Positions 47,521 through 56,686 of a stretch of DNA of 64,000 nt are shown piece by piece (positions within the stretch are counted from its first letter, which is position 1; each line of letters starts with the position of its first letter). A program made the translations under genes and the position numbers. The notes beneath the pieces were generated by a model. That model saw only the letters and a list, made by a program, of their open reading frames with translations, did no database searches and was not told the DNA's origin. The DNA is from an uncultured Alphaproteobacteria bacterium. GTDB taxonomy: Bacteria > Pseudomonadota > Alphaproteobacteria > VGEJ01. Where the stretch lies: assembly GCA_913041535.1 (NCBI GenBank), contig CAJWJK010000001.1:248001-312000 (forward strand). The letters are read 5' to 3'.

Positions 47521-48066
47521 GTGGTCGGCTTGGGTCTAAAAAAGGCTATGTTAGTCGCTGTTCCAGCTTTGGTAATGAGTACCTATGTTGTTCACATGCC
47601 AACTCAAGCGGATTCATTTACTGCAGTAGACTCGTCTGAGCCTATAGAAATAACCTCTGATGCTTTGGAGATAGAACAGAAGAGAGGATTAGCTATTTTT
47701 ACGGGAAGCGTTGTGGCTTCTCAGGGAAATTTAATTCTGCGTGCCGAAGTCGTTACAGTATACTATGGAGACCATCTTGATAATCAAACAGGAGAGCCTC
47801 TCCAAGGGCAAATTTCAAAAATTGAGGCAAGTGGTGATGTGTTCTTTTCAACTCTTGAGGAGACGGCGAGGAGCGAAAAAGGTATCTATAATGTAGAAGG
47901 GGAAAAAATAACCTTGTCTGGTGGGGTTGTGCTAACGCGAAGAGACAATGTGCTGCGTGGCGAACTCTTGGAGCTAGACCTCAAGACGGGGCGAAGCAGG
48001 CTCTATGGCGGTCAAAAGAAATCTGATCGTGTTAAGGCTTTGTTTTCGTCGGACGAATCAGAATGA
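47521..48066 (+). CDS. lptA: LPS export periplasmic protein LptA
   Basis: A 181-residue OstA-like protein. An N-terminal signal peptide (hydrophobic residues ~8-25, cleavage probably after the TQADS region) precedes beta strands typical of the periplasmic LPS bridge: ITSDALEIEQKRGLAIFTGSV, then SGDVFFSTLEETARSEKG and GGVVLTRRDNVLRGELLELDL. It links the inner and outer membrane. GTG 47521 follows the lptC stop with no gap. Residues 145-181 are basic and may be disordered. Confidence 0.87.
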   Translation: MVGLGLKKAMLVAVPALVMSTYVVHMPTQADSFTAVDSSEPIEITSDALEIEQKRGLAIFTGSVVASQGNLILRAEVVTVYYGDHLDNQTGEPLQGQISKIEASGDVFFSTLEETARSEKGIYNVEGEKITLSGGVVLTRRDNVLRGELLELDLKTGRSRLYGGQKKSDRVKALFSSDESE

Positions 48067-48108
48067 TAACGGTGACTATTCTGTAATTTTCGGTGATATA
48101 GTGATTCT

Positions 48109-48930
48109 ATGGGGACGACGAAGGCAATGCCAAAAGACGATGTAGACCATAGACACGTGCAGCCTGAAGAGAGTGACCTCGCTGGAGGTCCGCGTTTGGT
48201 TTCCGAGAACAATGGGCTGGCAGTGCACCAAGTCAGTAAGCAGTTCAAGAGGCGGCCCGTACTAAGGGGAATTAGTTTATCAGTACAGCGAGGAGAGGTG
48301 GTAGGTTTATTAGGCCCCAATGGGGCTGGAAAAACTACATGCTTCTGCATCATGTCTGGACTGGTGTCGCCTGATTCCGGTGAGATTGTTCTTGATGGGC
48401 GTGATATCACTGAACTACCAATGTATCGACGGGCTCGTCTTGGCGTTGGTTATCTTCCACAGGAAGCTTCAATTTTTAGAGGTCTTTCGGTAGAAAATAA
48501 TCTAAGGGCAGTGCTCGAAATTACAGAATCAGCTCATGACCGCCGCGAAGCTCTGTTGGAAGAACTTCTGGCTGAGTTCTCAATATCTCATCTTCGCCGT
48601 GCACCCGCACTCGCTCTGTCGGGTGGTGAGAGGAGGAGAGTGGAGATAGCTCGTGCATTGGCGTCAAACCCTAGTTTTATGCTATTGGATGAGCCTTTAG
48701 CTGGCATTGATCCAATAGCAGTGAGCGAGATTCGTGAGCTTGTATTGCATCTAAAGGACCGGGGTATCGGCGTGCTTATCACAGATCATAACGTGCAAGC
48801 GACGCTTGATATTGTTGATCGAGCATCTATCTTGCATGATGGAGCTGTGATGATGGAGGGCTCTCCGTCTGAGATCGTTGCTCATGAGGATGTACGGCGG
48901 GTTTACCTCGGCGAAAAATTTAGTCTTTGA
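48109..48930 (+). CDS. lptB: LPS export ABC transporter ATP-binding protein LptB
   Basis: A 273-residue ATPase driving LPS extraction. Walker A is GPNGAGKTT near residue 71, the Q-loop and YLPQEASIFRGLSVENNL region follow, the signature is LSGGERRRVEIARAL and Walker B is FMLLDEPLAGID. It has about 35 extra N-terminal residues of low conservation compared with typical LptB. Last of kdsD-lptC-lptA-lptB; in many proteobacteria rpoN and hpf follow, but here the methylamine genes begin 179 bases on. Confidence 0.93.
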   Translation: MGTTKAMPKDDVDHRHVQPEESDLAGGPRLVSENNGLAVHQVSKQFKRRPVLRGISLSVQRGEVVGLLGPNGAGKTTCFCIMSGLVSPDSGEIVLDGRDITELPMYRRARLGVGYLPQEASIFRGLSVENNLRAVLEITESAHDRREALLEELLAEFSISHLRRAPALALSGGERRRVEIARALASNPSFMLLDEPLAGIDPIAVSEIRELVLHLKDRGIGVLITDHNVQATLDIVDRASILHDGAVMMEGSPSEIVAHEDVRRVYLGEKFSL

Positions 48931-49109
48931 GCATGGCTAGAAAGTTTCTGTAAAGTTTTGGGTCAACGTGTCATAAAACGGTTGATCGATAGGTGAATTC
49001 AAGTGGTGCTAACATTAACACCTTGCGAGCTTTAATAGATTGCAGATTGGGTTTACCTAACGGATGGTGAATCTTCATATAAGTTGCGGATTAGGATGAG
49101 GTATTAGAA

Positions 49110-50351
49110 GTGCCTTTTGGACTAATTAAACATGGATTAGCAAAGACATACCCATTTCGGCGTGACATTCCAGCGCCACATGAACTTAAGGATTCATATG
49201 ATGTCGTTATTATTGGCGGTGGCGGGCACGGTCTTGCGACGGCATATTATCTTGCCCAGAAGTTCGGGATAGACAATGTCGCAGTCCTTGAGAAGGGTTA
49301 TTTAGGGGGAGGTAATACTGGCCGAAATACGGCTATTATTCGCTCGAATTATCTGACTACCGAAGGTGTCCGATTTTATGATGAGTCGGTTCGTCTGTAC
49401 CGAGAGCTAAGCAATGAACTCGATTTTAATATCCTTTATTCGGAGCGTGGGCACCTAACTTTAGCACACACAGATTCAGCACTGCGAAGCATGCGTTGGC
49501 GTGCTGAGGTTAACAAGCATCTGGGAGTGGAATCTGAATTGGTTTTTCCGGATGATATCGCCAAATTGTGTTCCTGTCTTAATCTTTCTGACGATGTCCG
49601 ATACCCCATTCTTGGGGCACTTTACCATGCACCGGGTGCGATTGCTCGACACGACGCTGTAGCTTGGGGGTATGCCGCTGGAGCTTCGCGTCACGGAGTG
49701 GAACTTCATCAAGAGACAGAAGTTCTATCAATGGACATTTCAGACAATGCAGTGACAGGCATTGTTACCAATCGCGGGCGAATTAAGTGCGGGTATATTG
49801 TTCAGGCTGTCGCGGGCTTCAGTTCCTTACTTTCTAAGATGGCAGGGTTTCAGCTTCCAATAAGAACAATTCCATTGCAGGCATGCGTCTCTCAGCCGCT
49901 CAAACCTATTCTTGACCCGATCGTGGTTTCGGGCAGTCTTCACGTATATGTATCCCAAAGTGACCGTGGCGAATTTGTGATGGGAGGGTCCACTGACCCA
50001 TACCCACTTTATTCAACTCGTTCAAGCCTGGAGTTTATGGAAGGACTGATGGCGCACATTCTGGAATTGTTTCCTTTTCTGTCCGAAACAAAGGTTTTAA
50101 GGCAATGGGCTGGCATGGCAGATATGACGCCGGACTTTGCACCCATAATGGGGCTGAGTCCGGTTAGCAATTACTACATAGATGCGGGTTGGGGGACGTG
50201 GGGATTCAAGGCAACTCCCGTGTGTGGTTTGAGGATGGCAGAGTTGGTAGCGACCGGCATAGTTCCTGATGTATTGCGTCCTTTTGCCCTTGGTAGGTTT
50301 TCCGCGTTTGACCTCGTTGGAGAGAAGGGTGCGGCATCAGTTGGGCATTAA
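49110..50351 (+). CDS. mgdA: N-methylglutamate dehydrogenase, FAD subunit (sarcosine oxidase beta-like)
   Basis: A 413-residue FAD-dependent amine oxidoreductase of the DadA/SoxB group. The Rossmann motif VVIIGGGGHGLATAYYLA spans residues 32-49 and GGGNTGRNTAIIRSNY near residues 66-81 is typical of SoxB proteins; H181 in ARHDAVAW may hold a covalent FMN by homology with sarcosine oxidase. GTG 49110 has GAGG about nine bases ahead. By itself it would be called sarcosine oxidase beta; the downstream mgs-gmaS genes make N-methylglutamate the likely substrate. First gene of a four-gene operon. Confidence 0.82.
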   Translation: MPFGLIKHGLAKTYPFRRDIPAPHELKDSYDVVIIGGGGHGLATAYYLAQKFGIDNVAVLEKGYLGGGNTGRNTAIIRSNYLTTEGVRFYDESVRLYRELSNELDFNILYSERGHLTLAHTDSALRSMRWRAEVNKHLGVESELVFPDDIAKLCSCLNLSDDVRYPILGALYHAPGAIARHDAVAWGYAAGASRHGVELHQETEVLSMDISDNAVTGIVTNRGRIKCGYIVQAVAGFSSLLSKMAGFQLPIRTIPLQACVSQPLKPILDPIVVSGSLHVYVSQSDRGEFVMGGSTDPYPLYSTRSSLEFMEGLMAHILELFPFLSETKVLRQWAGMADMTPDFAPIMGLSPVSNYYIDAGWGTWGFKATPVCGLRMAELVATGIVPDVLRPFALGRFSAFDLVGEKGAASVGH

Positions 50352-50367
50352 GTAAGAGATATAGACG

Positions 50368-50649
50368 ATGAAGATTATGAATTGCCCTCTTAATGGGCCG
50401 AGAAATATTTCAGAGTTTATCTTTGGAGGTGAGGTAATAAATGAACCGGATCCTACTGCTTGTTCCGATGAAGATTGGGCCAATTATGTATTTATTGAAA
50501 ATAATACGGCTGGCGTTGTACAGGAATGGTGGTTCCATGTAGCAACGGCTTTCTGGTTTATAGCAGAACGTGACACACGAACTGACGAAATTATTTGTAC
50601 CTATTCTCCAAAACGGGTTCATGATAAACAGGAAGAGAGGGGTGTCTGA
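50368..50649 (+). CDS. mgdB: N-methylglutamate dehydrogenase, delta-type small subunit
   Basis: A 93-residue protein homologous to sarcosine oxidase delta. In sarcosine oxidase this subunit binds zinc with Cys6, Cys9, His59 and Cys63. Here Cys6 and a His at 57 remain, but the second Cys is Asn9 (CPLNGPRN) and the last Cys position is Ala61 (HVATAFWF), so the zinc site is incomplete. SDEDWANYVF and ERDTRTDEI are otherwise typical. It lies 16 bases after mgdA and two before mgdC. The change probably marks the N-methylglutamate rather than the sarcosine branch. Confidence 0.8.
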   Translation: MKIMNCPLNGPRNISEFIFGGEVINEPDPTACSDEDWANYVFIENNTAGVVQEWWFHVATAFWFIAERDTRTDEIICTYSPKRVHDKQEERGV

Positions 50650-50651
50650 CC

Positions 50652-53552
50652 GTGACCGGGGTTAATCGTTTGGATGCGCCCGTTGGTCTTTTGATAGATC
50701 GGACTCAGCAAATTAATTTTCGATTTGAGGGTCAAGACTACCAGGGGTTTAAAGGTGACAGCATTGCTAGTGCTTTGTGCGCGAATGATCGTTGGGTGAT
50801 CTCGCGATCATTTAAGTACCATCGGCCACGCGGTGTTCTAACAATGGCGGGTTATGATAGTAACACGCTTGTCCAATTGGATCATGAGCCTAATGTTCAT
50901 GCGGACAAGATGATGCTCAGTGAAGGGTTGAATGTCTTAGGGCAGAACTACAGTGGTAGTCTTGACCAGGATCGGCGATCTTGGCTCGGTCATCTTAGTG
51001 CGTTCTTACCAGTAGGTTTTTACTACAAAGCTTTTTATAAGCCGCGGGGTGCGTGGCGTCTTTGGTCATCTCTTATACGGAACTATGCGGGGCTTGGAAA
51101 GGTATCGCTGGCTACTACACAGGAATACAGCGACAAATCATATGCATTCTGTGATGTTGCTGTAATAGGAGGTGGCTGTGCCGGCTTGAGGGCAGCGATC
51201 CAGGCGGCGAATCAGGGCGCAGAGGTCACTTTGATCGATGAGAACACTGCGCTGGGGGGAGCATTATGTTACGCGCGTACTAACTCTGCCGAGTCGGAGA
51301 GCAAAGAGATACGACAAACTCTTCTGGCAAAGGTTGCTGAGCAAGAGAATATTTTGGTTCTAACGAATGCAGTAGCCAACGGGATTTATTCTGACAACTG
51401 GGTTGCCGTAATTCATGGTCGCCGTCTTGTAAAATTAAGGGCAAAGGCAATTGTCGTTGCAACTGGTGCGATGGAACAGCCTGCAGTCTTTCGGAACAAC
51501 GATTTGCCTGGTGTAATGATGGGGAGTGCAGCGCAGCGTCTTATCCGACTTTATGGCGTACGTCCCGGCCGCAGTGCTGTCGTATTTACTTCGAATAATT
51601 TTGGTTATGGCGTTGCTTTAGATTTGCTGGAGTGTGGAACAACAGTTGAAGCTGTGGTTGATACAAGAGAAAATCCAACTAATTCACTGACTCCACTACT
51701 TAAGGAATATGATGTAAAACTTGTTACGGGTGCCAACGTTATAGCAGGAATTTCTACACCCAAGGGTGATCACGTTATGGGTGTTGAAGTGGTGGCGCAA
51801 AACAGGCCTCTAACTGAGGCTTTTCGGATAAGTTGCGATCTTTTATGCGTTAGCACTGGATTTGTTCCATCTTCGCAGCTTCTTAGTCACGTAGGGGCTA
51901 ATGTAGCTTATGATCGAAGTCTTGCAACATTTGCTGTTTCAGATATTCCGTCGGGTATTTTTGCTGCGGGCTCCGTACTTAATCGTCATAACCTGCGCAC
52001 AGTAGGGGACGATGGAACTTACGCTGGTTCAGCGGCAGCTACTTTTGCTGGGTACAAGGCCGCTGGGAATATTCAGCCGCCGGATCCACCGGACGCTGCG
52101 GAATACAATCACCGATCTCCTATTTTTGAGCATCCCAGCGGTAGAGAGTTTGTTGATTTTGACGAAGATCTTGAAGTGCATGATTTGCGCGATGCAGTCT
52201 CAGACGGGTACGAGCAAATAGAGTTATTGAAACGTTACTCTACTTTGGGCATGGGGCCTTCTCAGGGCCGACATTCATCTCTTCCTGGTGTGTTGATCGC
52301 TTCAGAATCTACTGGTCGCGATCCATCGATACTGGGGCGTACAACTGTTCGTCCACCATACACCGGGGTAAAATTTGGAACCTTAGCTGGGCGTAGCTTT
52401 GAGCCAGTGCGACTTTCTCCAATGCACTATCGGCATCTCGAAGCGGGAGCCAAGATGATGCCTGCAGGCCTATGGATGCGTCCTGCATACTATGGGTCAG
52501 GTAATAGAGATTCAATCATTAGAGAAGAAGCATTGAGTGTGCGAAATGGTGTGGGTTTGATCGATGTTTCAACTCTAGGGGGCCTAGAGATTAGAGGGCC
52601 CGATTCAGTTGAATTTCTTAATCGCATGTATACGTTCTCTTACGCCAAGCAGCAAGTGGGCCGATCGCGATATGTTCTGATGACCGATCGTTCCGGTGTT
52701 ATTGTGGATGATGGTGTTGCTTGCCGACTTAGTGATAATCACTTCTACGTAACTGCTACAACTTCGGGAGTGCAAGGCGTTTATCAGGAGATGCTTTGGT
52801 ATAATGCGCAATGGCAGCTTTCGGTGGATGTAACGAACGTAACTGCTGCGTGGTGTGGCGTTAATATAGCTGGTCCACTATCTCGAGATGTTATTAAAGC
52901 GCTTACCAACGTAGATGTGTCTTCCAGTTCATTTCCGTACATGGCCGTTAGGGAAGGTTTTATAGCCGACATACCGGCGCGTTTCATGCGCGTGGGGTTT
53001 GTTGGAGAACTAGGATTCGAAATTCATGTTCCATCGACTTATGGAGAGGCGTTGTGGGATGTGCTCATGGATGCGGGAAAAGCCATTGGCATAACACCGT
53101 TTGGTGTGGAGGCCCAGAGACTGCTGCGGCTAGAGAAAGGTCATATTATCATAGGTCAAGATACAGACGGTCTTACACACCCTTATGAGGCAGATATGGC
53201 CTGGGCGATTTCACGCAAAAAGCCGTATTTTGTAGGGTCACGATCCATAGAGATCCAGGCTAAACGAAGTACTGCGCGAAAGCTTGTAGGTTTCGTCATG
53301 CCAGATGCTGACAAAGATTCGGTTCCTGAAGAATGTCAGTTGGTTGTGCGAGATGGAGATATCTCTGGGCGAGTGACGTCAGCAGCTTTTTCTCCAATAT
53401 TGGAGAAGGTGATAGGCCTCGCTTATGTAGAGTTCGATCAAGCTAAGGTTGAAAATACTTTCACTATCAAGTTTGCGGATGGCCGATTTGGTATTGCGCA
53501 TGTAACGGCGTTACCCTTTTTCGACCCTGAGGGGAAGAGGCAGGAGGTTTAG
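50652..53552 (+). CDS. mgdC: N-methylglutamate dehydrogenase, alpha-type large subunit
   Basis: A 966-residue protein. It begins with a SoxA-type 2Fe-2S-ferredoxin-like domain (residues ~15-100, GDSIASALCAN and SFKYHRPRG), then an NAD/FAD-binding region with VAVIGGGCAGLRAA near residue 170 and GAMEQPAVFRN near residue 275, and a C-terminal GcvT-like folate-binding domain (residues ~590-960). In the sarcosine oxidase family the oxidised methyl group is captured by tetrahydrofolate at this domain, giving 5,10-methylene-THF. GTG 50652 lies two bases after mgdB. Normal family length. Confidence 0.84.
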   Translation: MTGVNRLDAPVGLLIDRTQQINFRFEGQDYQGFKGDSIASALCANDRWVISRSFKYHRPRGVLTMAGYDSNTLVQLDHEPNVHADKMMLSEGLNVLGQNYSGSLDQDRRSWLGHLSAFLPVGFYYKAFYKPRGAWRLWSSLIRNYAGLGKVSLATTQEYSDKSYAFCDVAVIGGGCAGLRAAIQAANQGAEVTLIDENTALGGALCYARTNSAESESKEIRQTLLAKVAEQENILVLTNAVANGIYSDNWVAVIHGRRLVKLRAKAIVVATGAMEQPAVFRNNDLPGVMMGSAAQRLIRLYGVRPGRSAVVFTSNNFGYGVALDLLECGTTVEAVVDTRENPTNSLTPLLKEYDVKLVTGANVIAGISTPKGDHVMGVEVVAQNRPLTEAFRISCDLLCVSTGFVPSSQLLSHVGANVAYDRSLATFAVSDIPSGIFAAGSVLNRHNLRTVGDDGTYAGSAAATFAGYKAAGNIQPPDPPDAAEYNHRSPIFEHPSGREFVDFDEDLEVHDLRDAVSDGYEQIELLKRYSTLGMGPSQGRHSSLPGVLIASESTGRDPSILGRTTVRPPYTGVKFGTLAGRSFEPVRLSPMHYRHLEAGAKMMPAGLWMRPAYYGSGNRDSIIREEALSVRNGVGLIDVSTLGGLEIRGPDSVEFLNRMYTFSYAKQQVGRSRYVLMTDRSGVIVDDGVACRLSDNHFYVTATTSGVQGVYQEMLWYNAQWQLSVDVTNVTAAWCGVNIAGPLSRDVIKALTNVDVSSSSFPYMAVREGFIADIPARFMRVGFVGELGFEIHVPSTYGEALWDVLMDAGKAIGITPFGVEAQRLLRLEKGHIIIGQDTDGLTHPYEADMAWAISRKKPYFVGSRSIEIQAKRSTARKLVGFVMPDADKDSVPEECQLVVRDGDISGRVTSAAFSPILEKVIGLAYVEFDQAKVENTFTIKFADGRFGIAHVTALPFFDPEGKRQEV

Positions 53553-53553
53553 G

Positions 53554-54255
53554 ATGACCGACTTAGACCCTGCAATGCACATTCGTCGAAGCCCCATTTA
53601 CAGAAAACTGTTGGAAATTGGAGCTTGCTTTGTTGAGACTGAGTCAGGTGTTGTAGCCACACGTACGTCTGAGACAGCTACGATAGAGGCTGAGCAGGCA
53701 AGACACCTTGGCTTGAGCGACCTTACCTTGTGCCCACGTGCGGGGTATAAAGGTTGGGCGGCAATCGATTGGGCTCGGGAACTTGGTATAATAATTGGTG
53801 AGCAGAATAATCGAACATATTCGCAATCGGACAGTACGCGCGTTGTGCGTTTATCAGACAACGAGTTTCTGATTCCAGGGGAGCTTTCTGGGTCTTCACC
53901 AGCAATTGATATGCTGTCTTCTGCTCGTCGACTGGAGGGTGTGTATTCGGTTCCGAGGGCCGATAATAACTGTCGTTTTGTAATCTGTGGAAATCAAACA
54001 CCAGCAATGGTTGCTAAGCTTTGCGGTGTGGATTTAAGAGTACATCGATTCCATGAGGGGAATGTTGCCCAGACATCAGTCGCGCGCCTAAACGCGATTA
54101 TTATTCGTAGTGACTTTCGTGATGTGCCAGCTTACGAGTTGATAGCTGACATTGCATCAGCAGGTTATATGTGGAATTGCTTGATGGACGCAATGTCAGA
54201 ATTTGGGGGCTGTATTGTTGGAACGTCCGCCCTCTGTGTGTTGAAGGGTACCTGA
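53554..54255 (+). CDS. mgdD: N-methylglutamate dehydrogenase, gamma-type subunit
   Basis: A 233-residue sarcosine oxidase gamma-like protein with a folate-binding aminomethyltransferase fold. The sequence carries GWAAIDWARELG near residue 69 and the typical QTSVARLNAIIIRSD near residue 172. AGGAGG precedes ATG 53554, one base after the mgdC stop. Last gene of the mgdABCD operon; a rho-independent terminator follows at 54407. Confidence 0.82.
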   Translation: MTDLDPAMHIRRSPIYRKLLEIGACFVETESGVVATRTSETATIEAEQARHLGLSDLTLCPRAGYKGWAAIDWARELGIIIGEQNNRTYSQSDSTRVVRLSDNEFLIPGELSGSSPAIDMLSSARRLEGVYSVPRADNNCRFVICGNQTPAMVAKLCGVDLRVHRFHEGNVAQTSVARLNAIIIRSDFRDVPAYELIADIASAGYMWNCLMDAMSEFGGCIVGTSALCVLKGT

Positions 54256-54406
54256 TGAGACCGCCTTCGGGTAAACACCCGTGAATCTGACATCGCTATT
54301 ACAGAACGATTATTCTGGCGATTTTACGTGAATACTACATTTAATTAGAATGAATTATATCTCAGGATCTCAAGTGGCCTTTATGTCATATTGCCTGCTT
54401 GAGCGA

Positions 54407-54445
54407 AAAAACGGCCCCATCTGATTGTGTCTAGGGGCCGTTTTT
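54407..54445. terminator. Bidirectional rho-independent terminator after mgdD
   Basis: A perfect 12-bp inverted repeat, AAAAACGGCCCC at 54407-54418 and GGGGCCGTTTTT at 54434-54445, separated by 15 bases. The GC-rich stem core ends in a T-run on both strands. It lies 152 bases after mgdD and 27 bases before the end of the convergent amidohydrolase, so it can serve both transcripts. Bases 54256-54406 hold nothing else I recognise. Confidence 0.85.
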
Positions 54446-54471
54446 AGCATTCCAAGGATTCCTCGAGAGCG

Positions 54472-55764
54472 CTATTCAGCTGCCACTGACCTCCGCCGCT
54501 GCGCAAGCTTACGAGCGTCCGGTGCCCGATGCATCTCTCCATTTTTCATTACCATCAATATCTTATCGATATCCTGCAATATGCTGACGTCCTTTATCGG
54601 GTCGCCATCGATCATGAGGATATCTGCCAGGTACCCTGCCTTAATCTGGCCGAGCTCGTCGCCCATACCCATCAGTTGGCCACCATACATAGTTCCAGCC
54701 CGTAGCGTATCGGCTACAGGTATGCCATAAAAATCACGGAATAGTTCGTAATCGCGCGAGTTCTGTCCGTGGGGTGTCCACGCAAATCCCCAGTCGCCGC
54801 CAGGCAATGTCTTTATGCCGCGGCGATGAATTTCCTTAATTGTTTTTTTGCTGATTGCCATTTTTCGCGGCAAATTCATGTATTCTACAACGTCAGGGGT
54901 GAATCCCCATTCCTCAGATTCCGTTGCTGTGATATATGTGCTTGATGGAGTGGGGACAACAAAAATTTCTTTTTTCTTTGCCTCCAGCATATCAAGTGCT
55001 TCTTCATCAGCAAAATCACAGTGGTAAAAAACACGAACACCATGCTTGAGTCCAATCTTGATAGCTTCAGCGGCTCGTGCGTGCGCTACTACTTCCTTGC
55101 CACGACTGTGAGCTACCGCGCACGCCTCGCGGACTTCGTCTTCAAAAGTTGTTAGCATTTCTGCACGGGCGTGAGGTGTGCCAAACTCATCGCCTGAAAT
55201 TGTCAACTTAATATGGTCTACACCTTCTCGAATCATCTCGCGACATCTACGGCGCATCTCAATCGGACCGTCAACAAATATTGTAACTGAGTCATGGTAC
55301 ATATGCATTTGGCGGGCATCGGTAAAATCTCCAGTTACCGCCATTATAGGTGAACTTGCTAGCAATCGCGGACCAGGTATGCGACCTGCCTCGATCTCAT
55401 TTCGGATAACGACATCTACCCTTGGTTTCGAGGAAAAACCAGAATAGACGCTGGTATATCCATAATCGAGAACGGTCTTCGCATTGTGCATCGTTCCGTA
55501 AATCATTTCCTCGACAGGAGTATCTCCGGGGTGCGTTAATGTCGTAGCACCCATGAGACTTAGATGAGCATGTGCGTCCGTAAGCCCTGGCATAATAGTT
55601 GCGCCACCACAGTCTATCACTTTAGCGTTTGATGCTCTTATTTTGGCTCCTTTACCATTCCAAACCTTTTTAATTCGGTTTCCCTGAAGCAGCACTTCCC
55701 CAGCGTAAGTCCGTTTCTTGGAACCATCAAAAATTCTACAATTTGAAAAGAGTGTCTGAGCCAT
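54472..55764 (-). CDS. Metal-dependent amidohydrolase (imidazolonepropionase/prolidase-like)
   Basis: A 430-residue amidohydrolase. The first metal pair is in GLTDAHAHLS near residue 64, HIKLTISGDEFG near residue 185 may hold a bridging Lys, and a later His lies in EVVAHARAAE near residue 224; GGDWGF near residue 318 probably carries the terminal metal-binding Asp. The C-terminal IKAGYLADILMIDGDP is typical of the composite domain of cytosolic amidohydrolases. The substrate is unknown. It lies on the opposite strand between mgdD and mgsA, within the methylamine cluster. Confidence 0.83.
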   Translation of the reverse strand: MAQTLFSNCRIFDGSKKRTYAGEVLLQGNRIKKVWNGKGAKIRASNAKVIDCGGATIMPGLTDAHAHLSLMGATTLTHPGDTPVEEMIYGTMHNAKTVLDYGYTSVYSGFSSKPRVDVVIRNEIEAGRIPGPRLLASSPIMAVTGDFTDARQMHMYHDSVTIFVDGPIEMRRRCREMIREGVDHIKLTISGDEFGTPHARAEMLTTFEDEVREACAVAHSRGKEVVAHARAAEAIKIGLKHGVRVFYHCDFADEEALDMLEAKKKEIFVVPTPSSTYITATESEEWGFTPDVVEYMNLPRKMAISKKTIKEIHRRGIKTLPGGDWGFAWTPHGQNSRDYELFRDFYGIPVADTLRAGTMYGGQLMGMGDELGQIKAGYLADILMIDGDPIKDVSILQDIDKILMVMKNGEMHRAPDARKLAQRRRSVAAE

Positions 55765-55886
55765 TATTGCCTCCGCTCAATTAGCTATGTTCACACATCA
55801 CCCTTACTAGGGCTATAAATTCTATCACAAGAGTTCATGCTACGGCTTTGATAGGATTGGGTCAACCTAGCGCGGTCTTAGCCAAT

Positions 55887-56468
55887 TTAACGCTTTGGTG
55901 GTGGTGGCACGCGAACAACCAAATTATCTTTAAGTCTCTCTGGTCTCATGTCACTTGTAACATCACCCGTTTTGCTGTCGTAGTACATTTCAGCAAAATC
56001 GAGTAACGCCTGGGCATCATCAGGGGTTAACTTGTTAAATCTCAGGAAGAATTTGCCGGGCGACCGAAACCCTACGTCGCACGGGTTCTTGCATCCTCCA
56101 AGACAATACACGATACGCATTGTAACTTTGTCACTGTAAGACCATTTTTTCAGGCGCTTTTTCATCTCATCGATTAAGAAAACCCCTTGACGTTTACCAT
56201 CGATCTCCCGTTGGGCTTCAGTCCAAACACAAGAACGACAGACATACATGGTATGCTGGAGTTTGTGCTCAGCACCGGCGCCGACTCGGCGGCTTGTTCT
56301 TTTTGACTTTGCAGTGGCACGTTGCTTTGCTGCTTGTTTGGGTTTTTGTACACGAGAGCTAGTCATCTCTTTTAACGTTCCTTTGCGGGCTACACTTTCA
56401 GTGCGCCGTCGGTTCCCGCTGTTGGATTGCGGATTGCGCTTGCTTCGCTTTGTAGTCGCACGTGCCAT
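55887..56468 (-). CDS. DUF1636-like Cys-rich protein with long basic N-terminal tail
   Basis: A 193-residue protein in two parts. Residues 1-62 are a Lys/Arg/Ser/Thr tail (about 21 of 62 are Lys or Arg, with two acidic residues), probably disordered. The rest is a small domain with Cys77, Cys80, Cys122, Cys126 and Cys130 (CRSC and CLGGCKNPC), matching the DUF1636 metal-binding or thioredoxin-like ferredoxin pattern. A 2Fe-2S cluster or zinc is plausible. GGAG precedes ATG 56468. It is 122 bases ahead of the amidohydrolase on the same strand. Function unknown. Confidence 0.75.
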   Translation of the reverse strand: MARATTKRSKRNPQSNSGNRRRTESVARKGTLKEMTSSRVQKPKQAAKQRATAKSKRTSRRVGAGAEHKLQHTMYVCRSCVWTEAQREIDGKRQGVFLIDEMKKRLKKWSYSDKVTMRIVYCLGGCKNPCDVGFRSPGKFFLRFNKLTPDDAQALLDFAEMYYDSKTGDVTSDMRPERLKDNLVVRVPPPPKR

Positions 56469-56686
56469 GAGCTGCTCCAGGGTTACAATCGTTGCAGCGG
56501 AAAAAACATTACTAGTACAGAAATCATGGCGAAGCCTTGGAATAGTGTCAATGTACAGTTAGCCTATTTGAGTTTTTAAATCTGTTGTGTAACGTTATGT
56601 GATGGCAGTGACGAGTAGATTCTGTCTGTTTTTATTACACTGCGCAGTGACTTGAACGGGAGAACGTTGGTTAGGCTGGGTTGATA

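Noticed and set aside
49110-54255. Annotation of the four genes as sarcosine oxidase soxBDAG
   Set aside because: Homology is real, but the linked mgs and gmaS genes and the degenerate delta-subunit zinc site fit N-methylglutamate dehydrogenase better. Sarcosine oxidase stays as the fallback.
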